A stretch of DNA of 64,000 nt from Paragordius varius. Taxonomy: Eukaryota; Nematomorpha. The position numbers and the translations under genes are program-made. Every line of letters begins with the position of its first letter. The stretch's first letter is position 1. The stretch spans positions 3,968,001 to 4,032,000 of the forward strand of contig OZ176053.1 in the NCBI GenBank assembly GCA_964247055.1. The letters run 5' to 3'. Shown here in pieces: positions 11,528 to 22,923 of this stretch. The notes below the pieces were generated by a model that was not told where the DNA came from, made no database searches, and saw nothing but the letters and a program-made list of their open reading frames with translations.

Positions 11528-13034
11528 TTTAAAGGAGGTTAATTTTCATAATTGGTGAAAATTTAACTTTTTTTAATTTTTTCAAATCGACTAATATATA
11601 CGTAATAGGACAGGGGGATTATTTTTGTAAGAAATGTAATGATAATATTAATATTGTATTAGTTGTTTGTCCATCGATGATCAAACAAACAATTCTTTAT
11701 AAATAATTTATTTGATTTTGGTTGATTTTAGCGTTCTATCCATCAAGTTTCATCTGTCCCCTTTTTCCTTACACGTTTTGGATATTGCTAATTAGTTTTT
11801 GGATATTAATGAAGTGAAAATTCCCAATAACAATATTAATTAGATATTAATAATAAGAATTTGAAGTTTTTTTTGTAAAAAATGAAATTAATTTTAATTT
11901 TGCCCAGAATTAAACAGATCGATAATGAAAGGTGAAAATAATAATATATTTTTTTCCTCTCAAAAATAGAGGGGTAAAAATAAAAGCACATGGTAAAAAC
12001 TCATTGATATTTTTACATTTATAATTAAATTAATTAAATTATTATTGAAGATGTATCTGTATGTATTGTTCGCATAATCAAAATCTCATTGAAAAAAACG
12101 TGCGTTTTATTATTGATTATCAATTATTGCCAATTTTTCTTGTCAATTAATCCCAGCTATCTGCTTGCTATATTAAACAATATTGAACAATATTGGGGAT
12201 TAATTTTCTAATTTTAACGCATTTCTTTCCCTTCTTTCTGTCAAAACTAATTTATGAACCTTTTATGGCGTCAAAATCGTGACCGCGCCTTATTTTTTTC
12301 AAAGTTATCAAATTTAATAAATGTCATCCATAGTTATCATCAATTTAGCTCTTTAAATTTAAGTTTGGTTTTGATTATTAATACCTATTAATTTTGTTTT
12401 AAAAATAAAAAAAATGTAATAAGTTTTATGAGCCTATGCGATAAAATAAAATAAGGATATAGATATTTAAAAAGTCCCTTTTCTGCCTAAAACTTTCCGC
12501 TAATGTGATATGAATAAGAGGCCAATGCAATCATGGTTGCTTTGAAGCATCGTTAAGCCCAAGAGCATAGTTATTTCTGACTTTTGTGGAAAATATTTTC
12601 GTTTATCATTTTATTAGAAAATGGTTATTAAAAATTATTTTTTGTCAAATTATTTTTGCATCTTAGATTAGTGCTATCTAACACAAATGACCTCGTTGGC
12701 CGCATTCTAGACCCAAAATATCCAGCGGGCCGCATTTTAAATATATATGGGCATTCATAAAGGTTTCAATCATAATTATTTATTTTATGACAATAAATAA
12801 AAAACGTATCAATGAAGATTTGTTTCATAAAATTTTCAATATAATAATTAGTCACACTCAAATCGCGGCACACGGGCATGCGGCTCTAAGAGTGTTTTTA
12901 TAGCCTTGAATTATTTAATAAATTTTTTGATTATTCATTTTCAAAATAATAGCTATAAAACTTTTATCAGTATAAGACAAACATTTTTTCATAGTTTGCT
13001 GGGAATTAGTTTATAGAGATATATAAATATTTAA
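11528..13034. other. Gene-free region upstream of the secreted-protein gene
   Basis: No coding exon seen. It should hold the promoter of the minus-strand gene ending at 11527. It contains a hAT-like relic at 12664-12900 and otherwise plain AT-rich DNA. Confidence 0.4.
12664..12900. mobile_element. hAT-like non-autonomous relic, copy 1
   Basis: It begins GTGCTATCTAACACAAATGA and soon contains GGCCGCATT and GCGGGCCGCATTTTAAA. These GC-rich boxes resemble the subterminal part of common animal hAT elements of the 'tctaac...gcgggccgcat' type. The far side near 12855 has CGCGGCACACGGGCATGCGGC. A sister copy lies at 52690-52978 in a LIG4 intron. No 8-bp duplication could be confirmed. Confidence 0.5.
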
Positions 13035-13037
13035 TTA

Positions 13038-14170
13038 CACTAGTCGACAAATTTGGACATTTTTAAGCACCACCACTCAAACCTTTTAAATTATGACTAA
13101 TTTCAGTGTTTTAAAACCGAATTTGAAAAAATTTTGACAATCAAAATTTTGAAATTTTATAGGTTTTTCAATTTTTCAAAAACAAGAGAAAATCGAGAGA
13201 AAATTAAATATAACTTTATAATAAAATGTTATTATATTATAAACTTAATATCATTTAATAAAGCGTTTTAAACTCTATCTTTTGAATATAAATATGTCAT
13301 TTAAATATCAGAGAGAAAAAAATAGTACAGACTTAAACGTCAAAATTTAGTCTTTTTTTTCAAGTAAATTTTTAACACATATAATTTTTTTTAAAAAAAA
13401 TACTAAAAAAGGCATTCTATGGCTTAAACCTTCGGCTTTCAGATAGGCTATATTTTTTTTGTTAGATTTCGTTCTTTCGAGTACTTATTAGACTTTTTCT
13501 CTTGAGTTGGTTCTTATAAAAAATCCTTTATTTATACCTAGTGGATATACCTTATTTTTTTAAAATTATTGGTTGTTTTGTATTTTGAATTTCTGATGGA
13601 TGTTGTGTAGCCACTTTTAGTAGAATCTACTGTTATGGGGTTGGACCATTTGTATTTACCTAATTTATATTCAATTTAATTGTAGATTTTATCTAACTTT
13701 ATTCTGTAAATTGGTTAATTTGACATGTCAATTTGCCACGATTTTGCTTGCAAGTCTCTCTTATCAGACTTTACGATTACTTATTGTTATCTTTGCCATA
13801 TCTGGCATAATTATAGGATCGCTTGGGGGATATGCAGAGCTTGTGCAGCCGCCCATATCTATCACACTATACATAAGCCCCTTTTAGATTTTTAATACTT
13901 TGGCTCTTAGTTTGTTTAGTATCTTATTTAATGCCTAGAATTTGTTATCCATGCATGGAATATTACTTGTATCGACTTGCTTGTTTGAATATTTTAACAT
14001 ATGTACACGAGGAATGACTGTTATTTTTGAATTAAATACAAATTTAAAAATTAAATTTTGGAAAAATCCTATTGGTGGCCTCAATTTTCTTTTTTGTTTT
14101 GGCCTTTCCATGCCATTAGGCATCAGAAAATGCAAAACATTGGGGTGGTGCAAAACCTTGTTGAGCAGTG
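13038..14170. mobile_element. TWA-flanked terminal-inverted-repeat element, family R1, copy 1
   Basis: The left end reads CACTAGTCGACAAATTT; the right end on the opposite strand reads CACTGCTCAACAAGG. Both are followed about 25 nt inside by GCACCACC. The trinucleotide TTA lies directly outside each end (13035-13037, 14171-14173), a 3-bp TWA duplication as in PIF/Harbinger elements. No transposase frame remains, so it is non-autonomous. Copy 2 (29054-35119) was split by an LTR element. Family R5 at 19963-21564 has related ends. Confidence 0.7.
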
Positions 14171-14192
14171 TTATTTAATACTAGCGTGAATC

Positions 14193-14229
14193 TCGGGCTG
14201 CTAACCCGAAGAAGTCCTTCGGACTTCTT
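14193..14229 (+). other. Paired hairpins resembling the anticodon and long variable arms of tRNA-Ser(GCU)
   Basis: TCGGG-CTGCTAA-CCCGA (14193-14209) forms a 5-bp stem with a 7-base loop whose sequence is that of a tRNA-Ser(GCU) anticodon loop. It is followed at once by AAGAAGTCC-TTC-GGACTTCTT (14209-14229), a perfect hairpin in the place of the long class II variable arm. No A box, D arm, T arm (GGTTCGANTCC) or acceptor stem is visible; a G-rich tract follows. It is therefore not a functional tRNA gene. It could be a fragment of a tRNA-derived SINE or chance. Confidence 0.4.
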
Positions 14230-14337
14230 TGGAGGAGGGGGGAGGGGGCAAATGTTTGGCTTTTATACGATCTGCTCTAATTAATTTATTATAATCTCAT
14301 AAATTTGGCGAAAAAAGCCTCAACATTTTTTGAGCGG

Positions 14338-16800
14338 GTTTAAGGGTATAAAGCCCCAAGCACACAAAATTTAAACAAGTTAACAAAAAATATTTATCAA
14401 CCATGATCTTAGTATAAAAAACAGAAGCAATTTATGGGTGAAACGTGCAAAAAAAGTTTTTTTGACATCGATAAATATTAAAAAGACATGTATAATTTTG
14501 TTATGAAGTAAAGATTGACTTACACACATTTGTAAAATTCTTATATATATATAAAAATGCATAACCTGTGCAATTGATCACTGTAATGAGTGTAATTTGT
14601 CCTTATGGAGTAGGTATGTATAGCTTACACATAATTAGATTGAAGCCTGCAAAGCCGCTATTTGAAAAAGGGCTCAACAAAATTGTGATCTATATTTGTG
14701 GATTATTTCGAAACATTATTAAATAGTAGGATTTGTAAAATGGTGCTTCAATTTCAAAACTGTGCATTCATACTAATATATTATTTACTGGTGTGGGGGC
14801 CCCAAATCAACGGCTACTGTAAAAAACCGCTATGGTGTTATTTAAAGCCTTTATTGGTCTCGTATGGCTTCTTAAGTATTTTGAAAATTAGCTCCAAAGC
14901 CACGCCATTTTTGTATGGCGTCTCAGTTTTAAATCTGTCGACCCTACCCATAGACCTATATGGAAAAAGCGCTCTGTTAAATTTTTTGCCTTTATAGGGC
15001 AAATATTTGGCATCTTTGATTCCATCGTATGGGTTATTCGAAAAAATCTTACGCTAAGGCCTTTTTTATCTAGTTACGGGTATTTTTCAAGCTTTTAATG
15101 AGCTCATATGGCTTCATAAATTTTCTGTAAATTAGCTCAAAACAACGCAATTTTTATATAGTGGCTCAGTTTTTGGCGGGTACCTCCAAATTCAGGGGCA
15201 GATAAAAAAAGCGTTGGGCGAAATTTTTGCCTTTATATGGGAAATATCTGGAATTATCTTGGATTCCATATGTTCCTTTTAGATATATATATTTTCTTTT
15301 TGGCTCCAACGGTATGTTATATCGATATGGTGACGCAGTTTTACGCGAGTAGCCCCCTAACCAGGGGCGAAACAAAAAAACGCTCGATTAAAATTGTTGC
15401 CTTAATTCGGGTAATACCTGGAATCATGATTGATTCCATATGCTCTCCTGGGATTTTAAAATTGCCTCAAAACCAAAAAGTCATTTTATGGTGGTACCAT
15501 TTTCAGAGCAAGGGCATAATAAAGGGGTAATTTATTAAAACCGTTTTATTAAAATTTAGCCTTTTTACGGGTAATATTTCAAGTTCTTTTTGAACTACTA
15601 TGGCCTGATAAGTTTCTAAAATTTGCCTCCAAAGTCACGCTAAATCAATATGGTGGCGCAGTTGTAGGCCGGTAGCCCCTACCCAGAGGCCAATATGTAA
15701 AAGACGTGATAAAATTTTATAGGGGATTACCTGGAATCATCATTCATTTATTCCTTATGTTCTTAATAGTTTTTGGAAGAATGGCTTTAAAACAAAATAA
15801 TAGTTCAATGATAGCGCATTTTTTAGGGCGTAAAGGGCCTAATAAACGGCTAATTTTAAAAAAACCGCTTCACTTAAATTTTTGCCTTTTTACAGGTAAT
15901 ATTTCAGGCCCTTATTTAACTTATGTGACCTGATAGGTTTTCTGAAAATTAACTCCCAAACAACGCAATTTCGATATGATGGCACAGTTTTAGGCGGGTA
16001 GCTCCCCACCCAGAGGCTGAAACAAAAATGTGCATGATTAAAATTTTTGCCTTTTAACAGAGCATACCTGGAATCATGATTGAGTCCATATGCTCTCATT
16101 AGTTTTTGAAAAAATTGCCTCAAAACTAAAAAAACATTCTATGGTGGCGGATTTTTCAGGGCGTGAATTAACGGCGAATTAAAAAACCGTGCCGCCTTAC
16201 GGGTAATATTTTAAGCACCTATTGAATTCATATGACCTGATAGGTTTTCTGAAATTTACCCCAAAGGCACGTTATTTCGATATGATGGGGCAGCTTTTAG
16301 CGGGTATCTACTACCCAGCCGCCAATATAAAAAATGCACGACTAAAATGCTTTTTAACAGGTCTTGATTAAACTTTGACGGACTCATACTCTGGGCGAAA
16401 AATAGATTCAAAAAATCATTTTTGTTGACTTGGTTTATTTGAAAAAATGGCATTTTACGGGGGGAGCGGGTAAAAAGAGGGCCTAAATTAAAAAGGGAAC
16501 CGACTATGTTCGGCGCAATCGAAAATAAGTAAATAAAAATGATATATGAAATCAAATGGTCCAACACGTTTTCCGGAAAATTGTCTCAAAGACACGCTTT
16601 TTGTAGATTTATGTTTTCAAAAAAACCGTTTTTTACACAGAATGGGCCCGAACTTGGGGCCCAAATAAAAAAAGGCCAAGCAATTGCCCGGGCATTCATT
16701 GATGATTATAATTTTTGACATTTGGATTTGAATGGGTTTACCGGTTTCCCGGAGAACACAAAGCCAGCATTTTCCATTTTTATAAATATATAGATTAGCA
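14338..16800. repeat. R2 repeat, copy a: internally periodic (~320 bp) element
   Basis: Built from degenerate units of about 320 bp marked by a box GGCGCAGTTTTAGGCGGGTA. The box recurs near 15161, 15331, 15653, 15981 and 16287 (spacings near 170, 322, 328 and 306). Each unit seems to hold two diverged halves, the second marked by 'ggcgtaatttttagggc...aattaacggctaatttt'. Many of its open frames are repeat artefacts. Copy b lies at 36243-38320, with matching left edge (caagcacac-aaatttaaa) and right edge (cacaaagccagcattttgcat). No transposase, TIR or LTR was recognised. Confidence 0.7.
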
Positions 16801-17559
16801 GTTAAAAAGAACATTCAGATCTTACTATTACCGAATATCAACAAAATTTGTAATATTATAGTATTATTTTGTGAACGCTTTTGTGATGCTAAGTTTACAA
16901 AGTAGCTCGAAAACCATGCTGGGACATAATTATTGATTTAACACAAAAACAATTAGGGTATTGTTGACCATGATTATATTTATGTCCTAAAAGTATATAT
17001 GATATCAGATTAATAATAATAGGTATTCTATGGCTTTTTTGTCGCAGTATTAGAAAAAAATAAAAATGAAATTAATCCACATTTAGCCTAGAGTTTTTTA
17101 TAATTTGTTAAATATGAAAGAACTGGCAAACTTTGATATGTAAAAACAATTAAATAATTCAAAAATGCTTTTCTCGCATATTGACACTAAATTTAATATG
17201 TACAGAGTGCACACAAATCCTAATAGATATAGATTCTCAAATGTAAGGAATGGTATGGTTTTTTGTTTGTACCTTATTAATTTCACTTTTGTGGTAGGTT
17301 CATATCAAATAATGCAAAATTAACGCTCCCATATAAAAATCCTGATATTATTTTGACAGATAAATTCATCCTAATTCTGATAGTGTATTTGGCTTTGTGT
17401 TTTAAAAGTAATCTAAGAAAAATATTTATATTTGTATAATAAGCTCTTTGGAAAAGTTGCAAATTAGCGCATATATTAAATAAAAGATTTTAGTAAAAAC
17501 CAAATGCTTCATTTAAAATATAATTAAATTTATATTAGTTACAAAATATTATTTAATTA
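16801..17559. other. Gene-free AT-rich stretch
   Basis: No gene, motif or clear repeat partner seen. It separates R2a from the R4 array. Confidence 0.35.
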
Positions 17560-19710
17560 AAAGACGTAGGATGTTAAAGTCGCAAATCTTCCGACCTCTA
17601 AAATGTGATGATTTTCTTAAAATAAACGTAAATATGTCGATTTTGCGCGATAATTATTTTAATACATGCTAAATGACACAAAAAAATAATTTTAAAAATG
17701 CATATATTCCTTTGATTCTCAATTATCTTTTACTGTAAAAATGGGTTAAGATATTACAGTATGAGTAAGTATACATTGCTAGAAAGGTATTAAATATTGC
17801 TAAATAGCATATACAACAAAGGGCAGTATTATTGGCTTATTGTTATTTTTTTCACTTTATTACTATTAGCCATTTGCTGCATATACTATTTGACAATAAT
17901 TAAAATCTTTCTAGCAATTTTAATAGCACTTTTCTAAATATTTAAATGATGCTGACATATCACCTCAAAAATTTTACCTTCAACTAAATACATATGTTTA
18001 TAAAATTTTAACCAAATTCAAAAGCAAACCAATTTAATTAAAATTTTGAGGTTAAAATGTTATATGGAAATAGTGTTTGATATCTTATAGCGTTTGTTTG
18101 CCGTTTCCACCATGCTTCAAATTAATGAAATGCAGTCCGAAATATATTTTGGATGTCATAATCTAGCATGTATTCAAAAATTTTATCGCACAAAAGTAGC
18201 CTTTTTGCGTTTATTATTTTACTTTTTTAAGCGTTGATATCCTGGAGTTTCCGCCCCATAGCTAAAAATAGTAAAAAAGCCACTGATTTGTTTTTTTTGT
18301 TAAAAATTTATAAGCTAACCCTCTTCTTCTGTTTTCCACAGTGTACATAATAAAATATCCTGAAATATATGCATTCTGATAGGATAATATGTCAGGAGTA
18401 TCATGGTGGTCGTGGTTTTGGTTCTAGTGTGAAAATTATTTGCACTTTTGTGGTAACTGCTCCATATCAGAAAATGGCCATATTTGCGCACATTTTTTTT
18501 AAAAAAAATTTTACGGTAAAAGCTAAATGTTTCATTCCAAAAACAATAGTTAAAATATATCATATATTACTTTATAAAAATCAAAACAATATTTAAATTT
18601 TGGGCTCCAAAAGTTTCAAAATATTTATTACTCTTAAAATTAAAGTAAAAATGCAGAGGTTGCGCGAAAAAATTTTTGAATATACACTGCGTCCAAAATC
18701 AGGTATAAAAAACAACCGGATGAAATATATATATATATATATATATATATATTCTGATAGGAAAATGTATCAGAATTATCACGGTGCTTTTTTTGTCCCC
18801 TATGGGTGATTTAAGAAAGTTATCTACAAATTTTAGCAGGTGCTCCATATCAGAAAATGTAAAAATTTGGACATATGTTTTTTAAACATAATTTTTTTGG
18901 AGAACCTAAATGCTTCATTCAAAAACTATCACTAAAATACATAAAAAACGAAAAATAATATTATTTAAAAATTTTAATTTATAGATGTAGGCTCCGAAAG
19001 TCTCAAATTTTAACGCTTTTCAAAAATGAGTTAGTTTTCTTAGTATAAACTCAAATCCGAGATTGCAATAAAATTTTTTAATACAAGCTAAATTTTCATA
19101 TCAACTAAAAATATTTTTGAAACATGCATATTTTTTTTAAAAATCTAATTTCACCACTATTTTGTTAAGAATTGGATACAACACATTCATTTCCAACTTT
19201 CGATTCGAATTAGGGTCGTGGGACACCCCAGATAGTTCAAAAATTAATGAAAACCCATGGCAAAATTTGGACTTACACAGGGTGCACAAAGAAATATTAT
19301 GATGATTCCCATAGAAAAATGTATCATGAAGAAATCTCATAGTACTTTTCGTTTTGGGGCTTACAAGTCATATAAGAAAGTTATTTACACTTGTAAGTGC
19401 TCTATGTCAGAAAATGGCAAATTTTGAGTACATTTTGTATAACAAATTTTTTTTGATGAAAAATTAATTCCAAAAAAATCATTTAAATATATCATATATT
19501 ATAAACAAAAAAACATTATTTCCAAAAAAAATAATTTTTTGAATGGGGGCTCCGATAATTTTTTGCTCTTCTTAAACTAGTTATTTAAAAATAACCACAA
19601 AAATGCCGTGATTCGTGAACTAATTTTTAAATATTTGCTAAATTGACTTCAAAAAAAATATTTTTTAAAATTGCATATTTTACAAAAATTTAATTTTTAA
19701 CAAAATATGT
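17560..19710 (+). repeat. R4 repeat, forward array of about four degenerate ~0.4-0.5 kb units
   Basis: Units share the phrase TTCTGATAGGAAAATGTATC (near 18370, 18752 and, degraded, 19312). This is followed by 'gctccatatcagaaaatggc' (18460, 18841, 19408), 'taaatgcttcattccaaaaa' and 'gggctccgaaag'. A more worn unit precedes them at 17560-17700. Related pieces recur across the window in both orientations (19750-21700, 22440-22800, 36050-36240, 49800-50780). No coding sequence; function and class unknown. Confidence 0.65.
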
Positions 19711-19962
19711 TAAAGGTTAAGTGCATCACCTTTTTTAGGCACGATGAAAACGGTATAGAATCGCTTTTAGATATTAAATATTTTGGCATTTACGCCGTTA
19801 TTTTAAAGGAACTAGCCCGTTTTAGAAGCATAAAAATTTGGGACTTTCGGAGCCTACACACAAAAATTAAAATATTATAAATTTGCTTTGTAAAAGTAGT
19901 TTTTGATGTATTTGAGTGTTTTTTAAAATGAAGCATTTAGCTTTCATCAAAAAAACTTATAA

Positions 19963-21564
19963 CACTGGACAACAAATTTTTCTACCACTCGAGTTTTTTG
20001 CATTTTCTGATATTTAGTATCATTTTAACAGTAAATCTGAAATAAAAATTATAACTCGATGGAAGAATTTTGTATAATTTAATTTTTTTGATTATGCGCC
20101 CTCTTTATCAAAATACTAAAAAATGTTTTTCCTTGAACATATACAAGTAATGCCCATTTGTAATATATCATTCGAAAAAGTAATTAAAACTCTATAAAAT
20201 GCTTACTAATATGTATTACATCGACAGTTAATATTGGACACAAAGAGCGATAAACGCGCGAAGCGAGAGCATTTTTTTTTATTATATTTTTAAAACTAAT
20301 GGATGAAAATAGCTCAAACTTTGTTTAGATGGTGATGAATGTCCCAAAAAGATACAAGAAAGATTTTTGATTAAAACATTTTATTGCTTTTATGTCACTC
20401 AAAACAGCCATTTTTAAATTTTTTGTTTTTTAAAAATTACCATCTCATCAGTATTAATTTATTTTCTTTACGAAGCTGATAATTTCGAAATTTTAAAGAT
20501 AAAAACAAAGTTTAAAAATATTTATGATAATAATAATTTTTATTAAAAAAGCAAAAAGCTTTTTCAAACATTTTTTTTTAAATTAAATACTAATATAACC
20601 CTAATAATTATATTAAAATAATTTCTATGATTTTCAAATTAGTTTGTCTGTGAAATTTCTTGACTTATTTAGGGGTTGAAAATTTCGACCATTTAAATCC
20701 AAATAACTTTTACATCCGATTGATTTAAATGACATACTACCATTTAAAAGATGCAGTTTTTTGCGTTCTTTCGAATGATATAAAATACATGGCTTCATAT
20801 CTAAAACTTTTAATTTTCGAAATTTCGAGTATGTTAAATCGGGGCCAAAAATTATCGATAATCTCTAATATAAAAAATTCTTGCATGCTAACCAATTTTT
20901 TTTTCAGATATACTAATTATGTACTTTAACACTTGGATAGAACACACTCATTTTAGTCCTTCGATTCAAATTGGGGTAGTTGGATACCCCAGGCCTGTTT
21001 AAAATCAAATACTTTAAAAAGTTATGGAAGCAATCGAAACCAGGGCAAAATTTTGCACTTATATAACATTAATCACCCGAAATATACAAAAAATTTTATT
21101 CAAAAATACTTGATATTACTTATTTTGAGCTTAAACTGAAAGGTAATAATTTAGTCAACGAGGCATGTGTCAAAATGTAAAATTAAAAAATAATACAAAA
21201 TAAACCGCTTTTTCTATTTCTATCACTGTTAAATGTATATAAAAAAAAAAGCTTTAGTTTTACCCTTAAAATTAAAAGACGATATTTTGCAAAATTTTTG
21301 TAAAATAAAAATGGCGTCGAAGTAGTTTGAGATGGAACCTTTTTTTCAAAACAAAATTTCAAGATATTTTGCCATATTTATATAATATTTATCAGGGAAG
21401 CCTAAATTTAAATTAAGACCTTTTCCTTCAGTAGTGTTTTAAAAATTTTAATTTTAATTTAGTCTGGGGTATTTAGATACCCCAATTTGAATCGAAGTGT
21501 TAATGAAATAAATTTTTAATTTACAAGAATGGCAGTTAAAAAAGTTAAAATTTATTGTCCAGTG
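19963..21564. mobile_element. TWA-flanked terminal-inverted-repeat element, family R5
   Basis: Ends CACTGGACAACAAATTTTT (left) and, on the opposite strand, CACTGGACAATAAATTTTA (right), with TAA directly outside both (19960-19962, 21565-21567). The R4 sequence resumes across the junction, so insertion into R4 is seen directly. Its ends resemble those of R1 (CACTAGTCGACAAATTT), suggesting one superfamily with a 3-bp TWA duplication. No transposase frame. A TTAA element (20930-21499) is nested inside it. Confidence 0.75.
20930..21499 (-). mobile_element. TTAA-flanked short element, family R3, copy 1 (nested in R5)
   Basis: TTAA flanks both ends exactly (20926-20929, 21500-21503). The ends read CACTTGG... 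and, on the other strand, CACTTCGATTCAAATTGGGG. Near-perfect palindromes GGGGTAGTTGGATACCCC (20973-20990) and GGGGTATTTAGATACCCC (21466-21483) lie about 40 and 16 nt inside the ends. The body carries 'ggcgtcgaagtagtttgaga'. It aligns in reverse to 61962-62528. Confidence 0.8.
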
Positions 21565-21815
21565 TAATAAGTGCGCATATTTTGCTATTTTCTGATAAGT
21601 ATCAAAATCTTTCTTGTATCACTCGTCCAAAACCGAAAGCACCATGATACAGATATAATTTCATATCGGAATATATATTTCATAGAATATTTTTTTATAC
21701 TTCCCGATTTCGGGCGCCGTGTTAGATAAGAACACTTAAAGTTTCTACAGCTTTTAAACTTATGGAATTAAATTTAGATAACTCAAACCACGATTTAAAG
21801 GAACAAACGATATTA

Positions 21816-22319
21816 CTTCATTACTTTTTCACCTTTTATTAGCTTGTACAATTGTTTGTGCTTGTAATAAACTACAGTTTTAAAAGTATTTATATATAAA
21901 ATTTAATTCTTAAACATTGTTATCATGTATTTAGATAGTTTTGTGACTTCTAGTGTCAAAAATTGACCCAGCTCAAAAACGCGATTGAAACTAACAACTG
22001 ATATTACATCAAAATATATCAAGTTTTCGCTGGTAAAATGTGGCATAAAGGCATTTTAAAGTAAATTATTTAATTTTTTAACCATAATGTACATTAATTT
22101 GCTTATTGTATTAGCGATTCGAAAAACTTTATTGAAATTATGGCTGCTAAAAAAAGTTTTAGATGAGGATTTTTTCGCATAAAATATTTTTTATATAATA
22201 TGCCTAAAAGACTTAAAGAAGCATATTTTTAAATTCGGCTTAATACCTTGATAATTTTTCAAAGATACAAATTTTAAATAGCTTTGGGATATATAACTAT
22301 CCCAAAAGATAATAGAGTG
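21816..22319. mobile_element. TTAA-type element, family R0, copy B
   Basis: A diverged copy of 76-600. It shares 'agttttgtgacttctagtgtc' near 21940, 'aacgcgattgaaactaacaa' near 21977 and the terminal 'ctttgggatatataactatcccaaaag'. TTAA lies at the right edge (22320-22323); the left edge (TTA, 21813-21815) has lost a perfect match. Confidence 0.6.
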
Positions 22320-22439
22320 TTAAATCAATTGATATTAATAATTTGCTGGAAATTTGTAATTAAATAAAATTATAAAATAACTTTAATTTAAGACGATTAT
22401 TTTTTACAATTTTGCATTTTTTTAGATATTGTATTATGC

Positions 22440-22800
22440 GAAAAACCTAATAATTCATATTATTTGCGCTAATGGTAAAAATATTTTTAAGCTATTAAAA
22501 TCAATGGTCCTATGGCATAAAACCTTACAAAAGGGCATTAAGTACCAGATTTTAGAGGAGTCCAAAAATTTGCGATTTGGAGCTTAGGTCAAAATCTTTA
22601 ATCTGATAAAATAATTTTATGCTTTGCTAAACGCTAATATAAAACGTAGTTTATTTAGCTTTTAAAAAACTTTTAATTCGATAAAAATTGTGCTAAAATT
22701 GATACTTTTTGTTACTCAGTATTTCTTAAATTTCGCACATAAACAGCATCATAATGATGATACATTTTCTAACAGAATGTATAATCTATCCCGATGTTGT
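22440..22800 (-). repeat. R4 repeat fragment, inverted orientation
   Basis: Reverse-complement R4 phrases, ending in 'atgatacattttctaacagaa' near 22757. It lies directly upstream of the ALDH start codon, so the ALDH promoter must sit within or next to repeat-derived DNA. Confidence 0.45.
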
Positions 22801-22923
22801 GAACGGTGAAAAAAATATATTTTTTATGATCATATGGTAGCAAATACTTGTATAAATTTTTGAATTTTTAAACTATGAAAATCATGCCTATTCATTGTTT
22901 TGTATACCCTTCTCGCGTCATTA

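Larger units (their letters stand above)
19750..21700 (-). repeat. R4 repeat, inverted array facing the forward array
   Basis: The same phrases as the forward array appear reverse-complemented: 'ggactttcggagcc' at 19841, 'gaagcatttagctttcatc' at 19931, then after an inserted element 'ttgctattttctgataag' at 21581 and 'gcaccatgatacag' at 21638. Forward and inverted arrays therefore form a large imperfect foldback centred near 19.73 kb. The inverted arm is split by the R5 element 19963-21564. Confidence 0.55.

Noticed and set aside
14193-14229. Functional tRNA-Ser gene
   Set aside because: No D arm, T arm, acceptor stem or internal promoter boxes.
14698-16123. Several 65-105 codon frames inside R2
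   Set aside because: They fall in different frames of successive repeat units and share no protein-level conservation between copies a and b.
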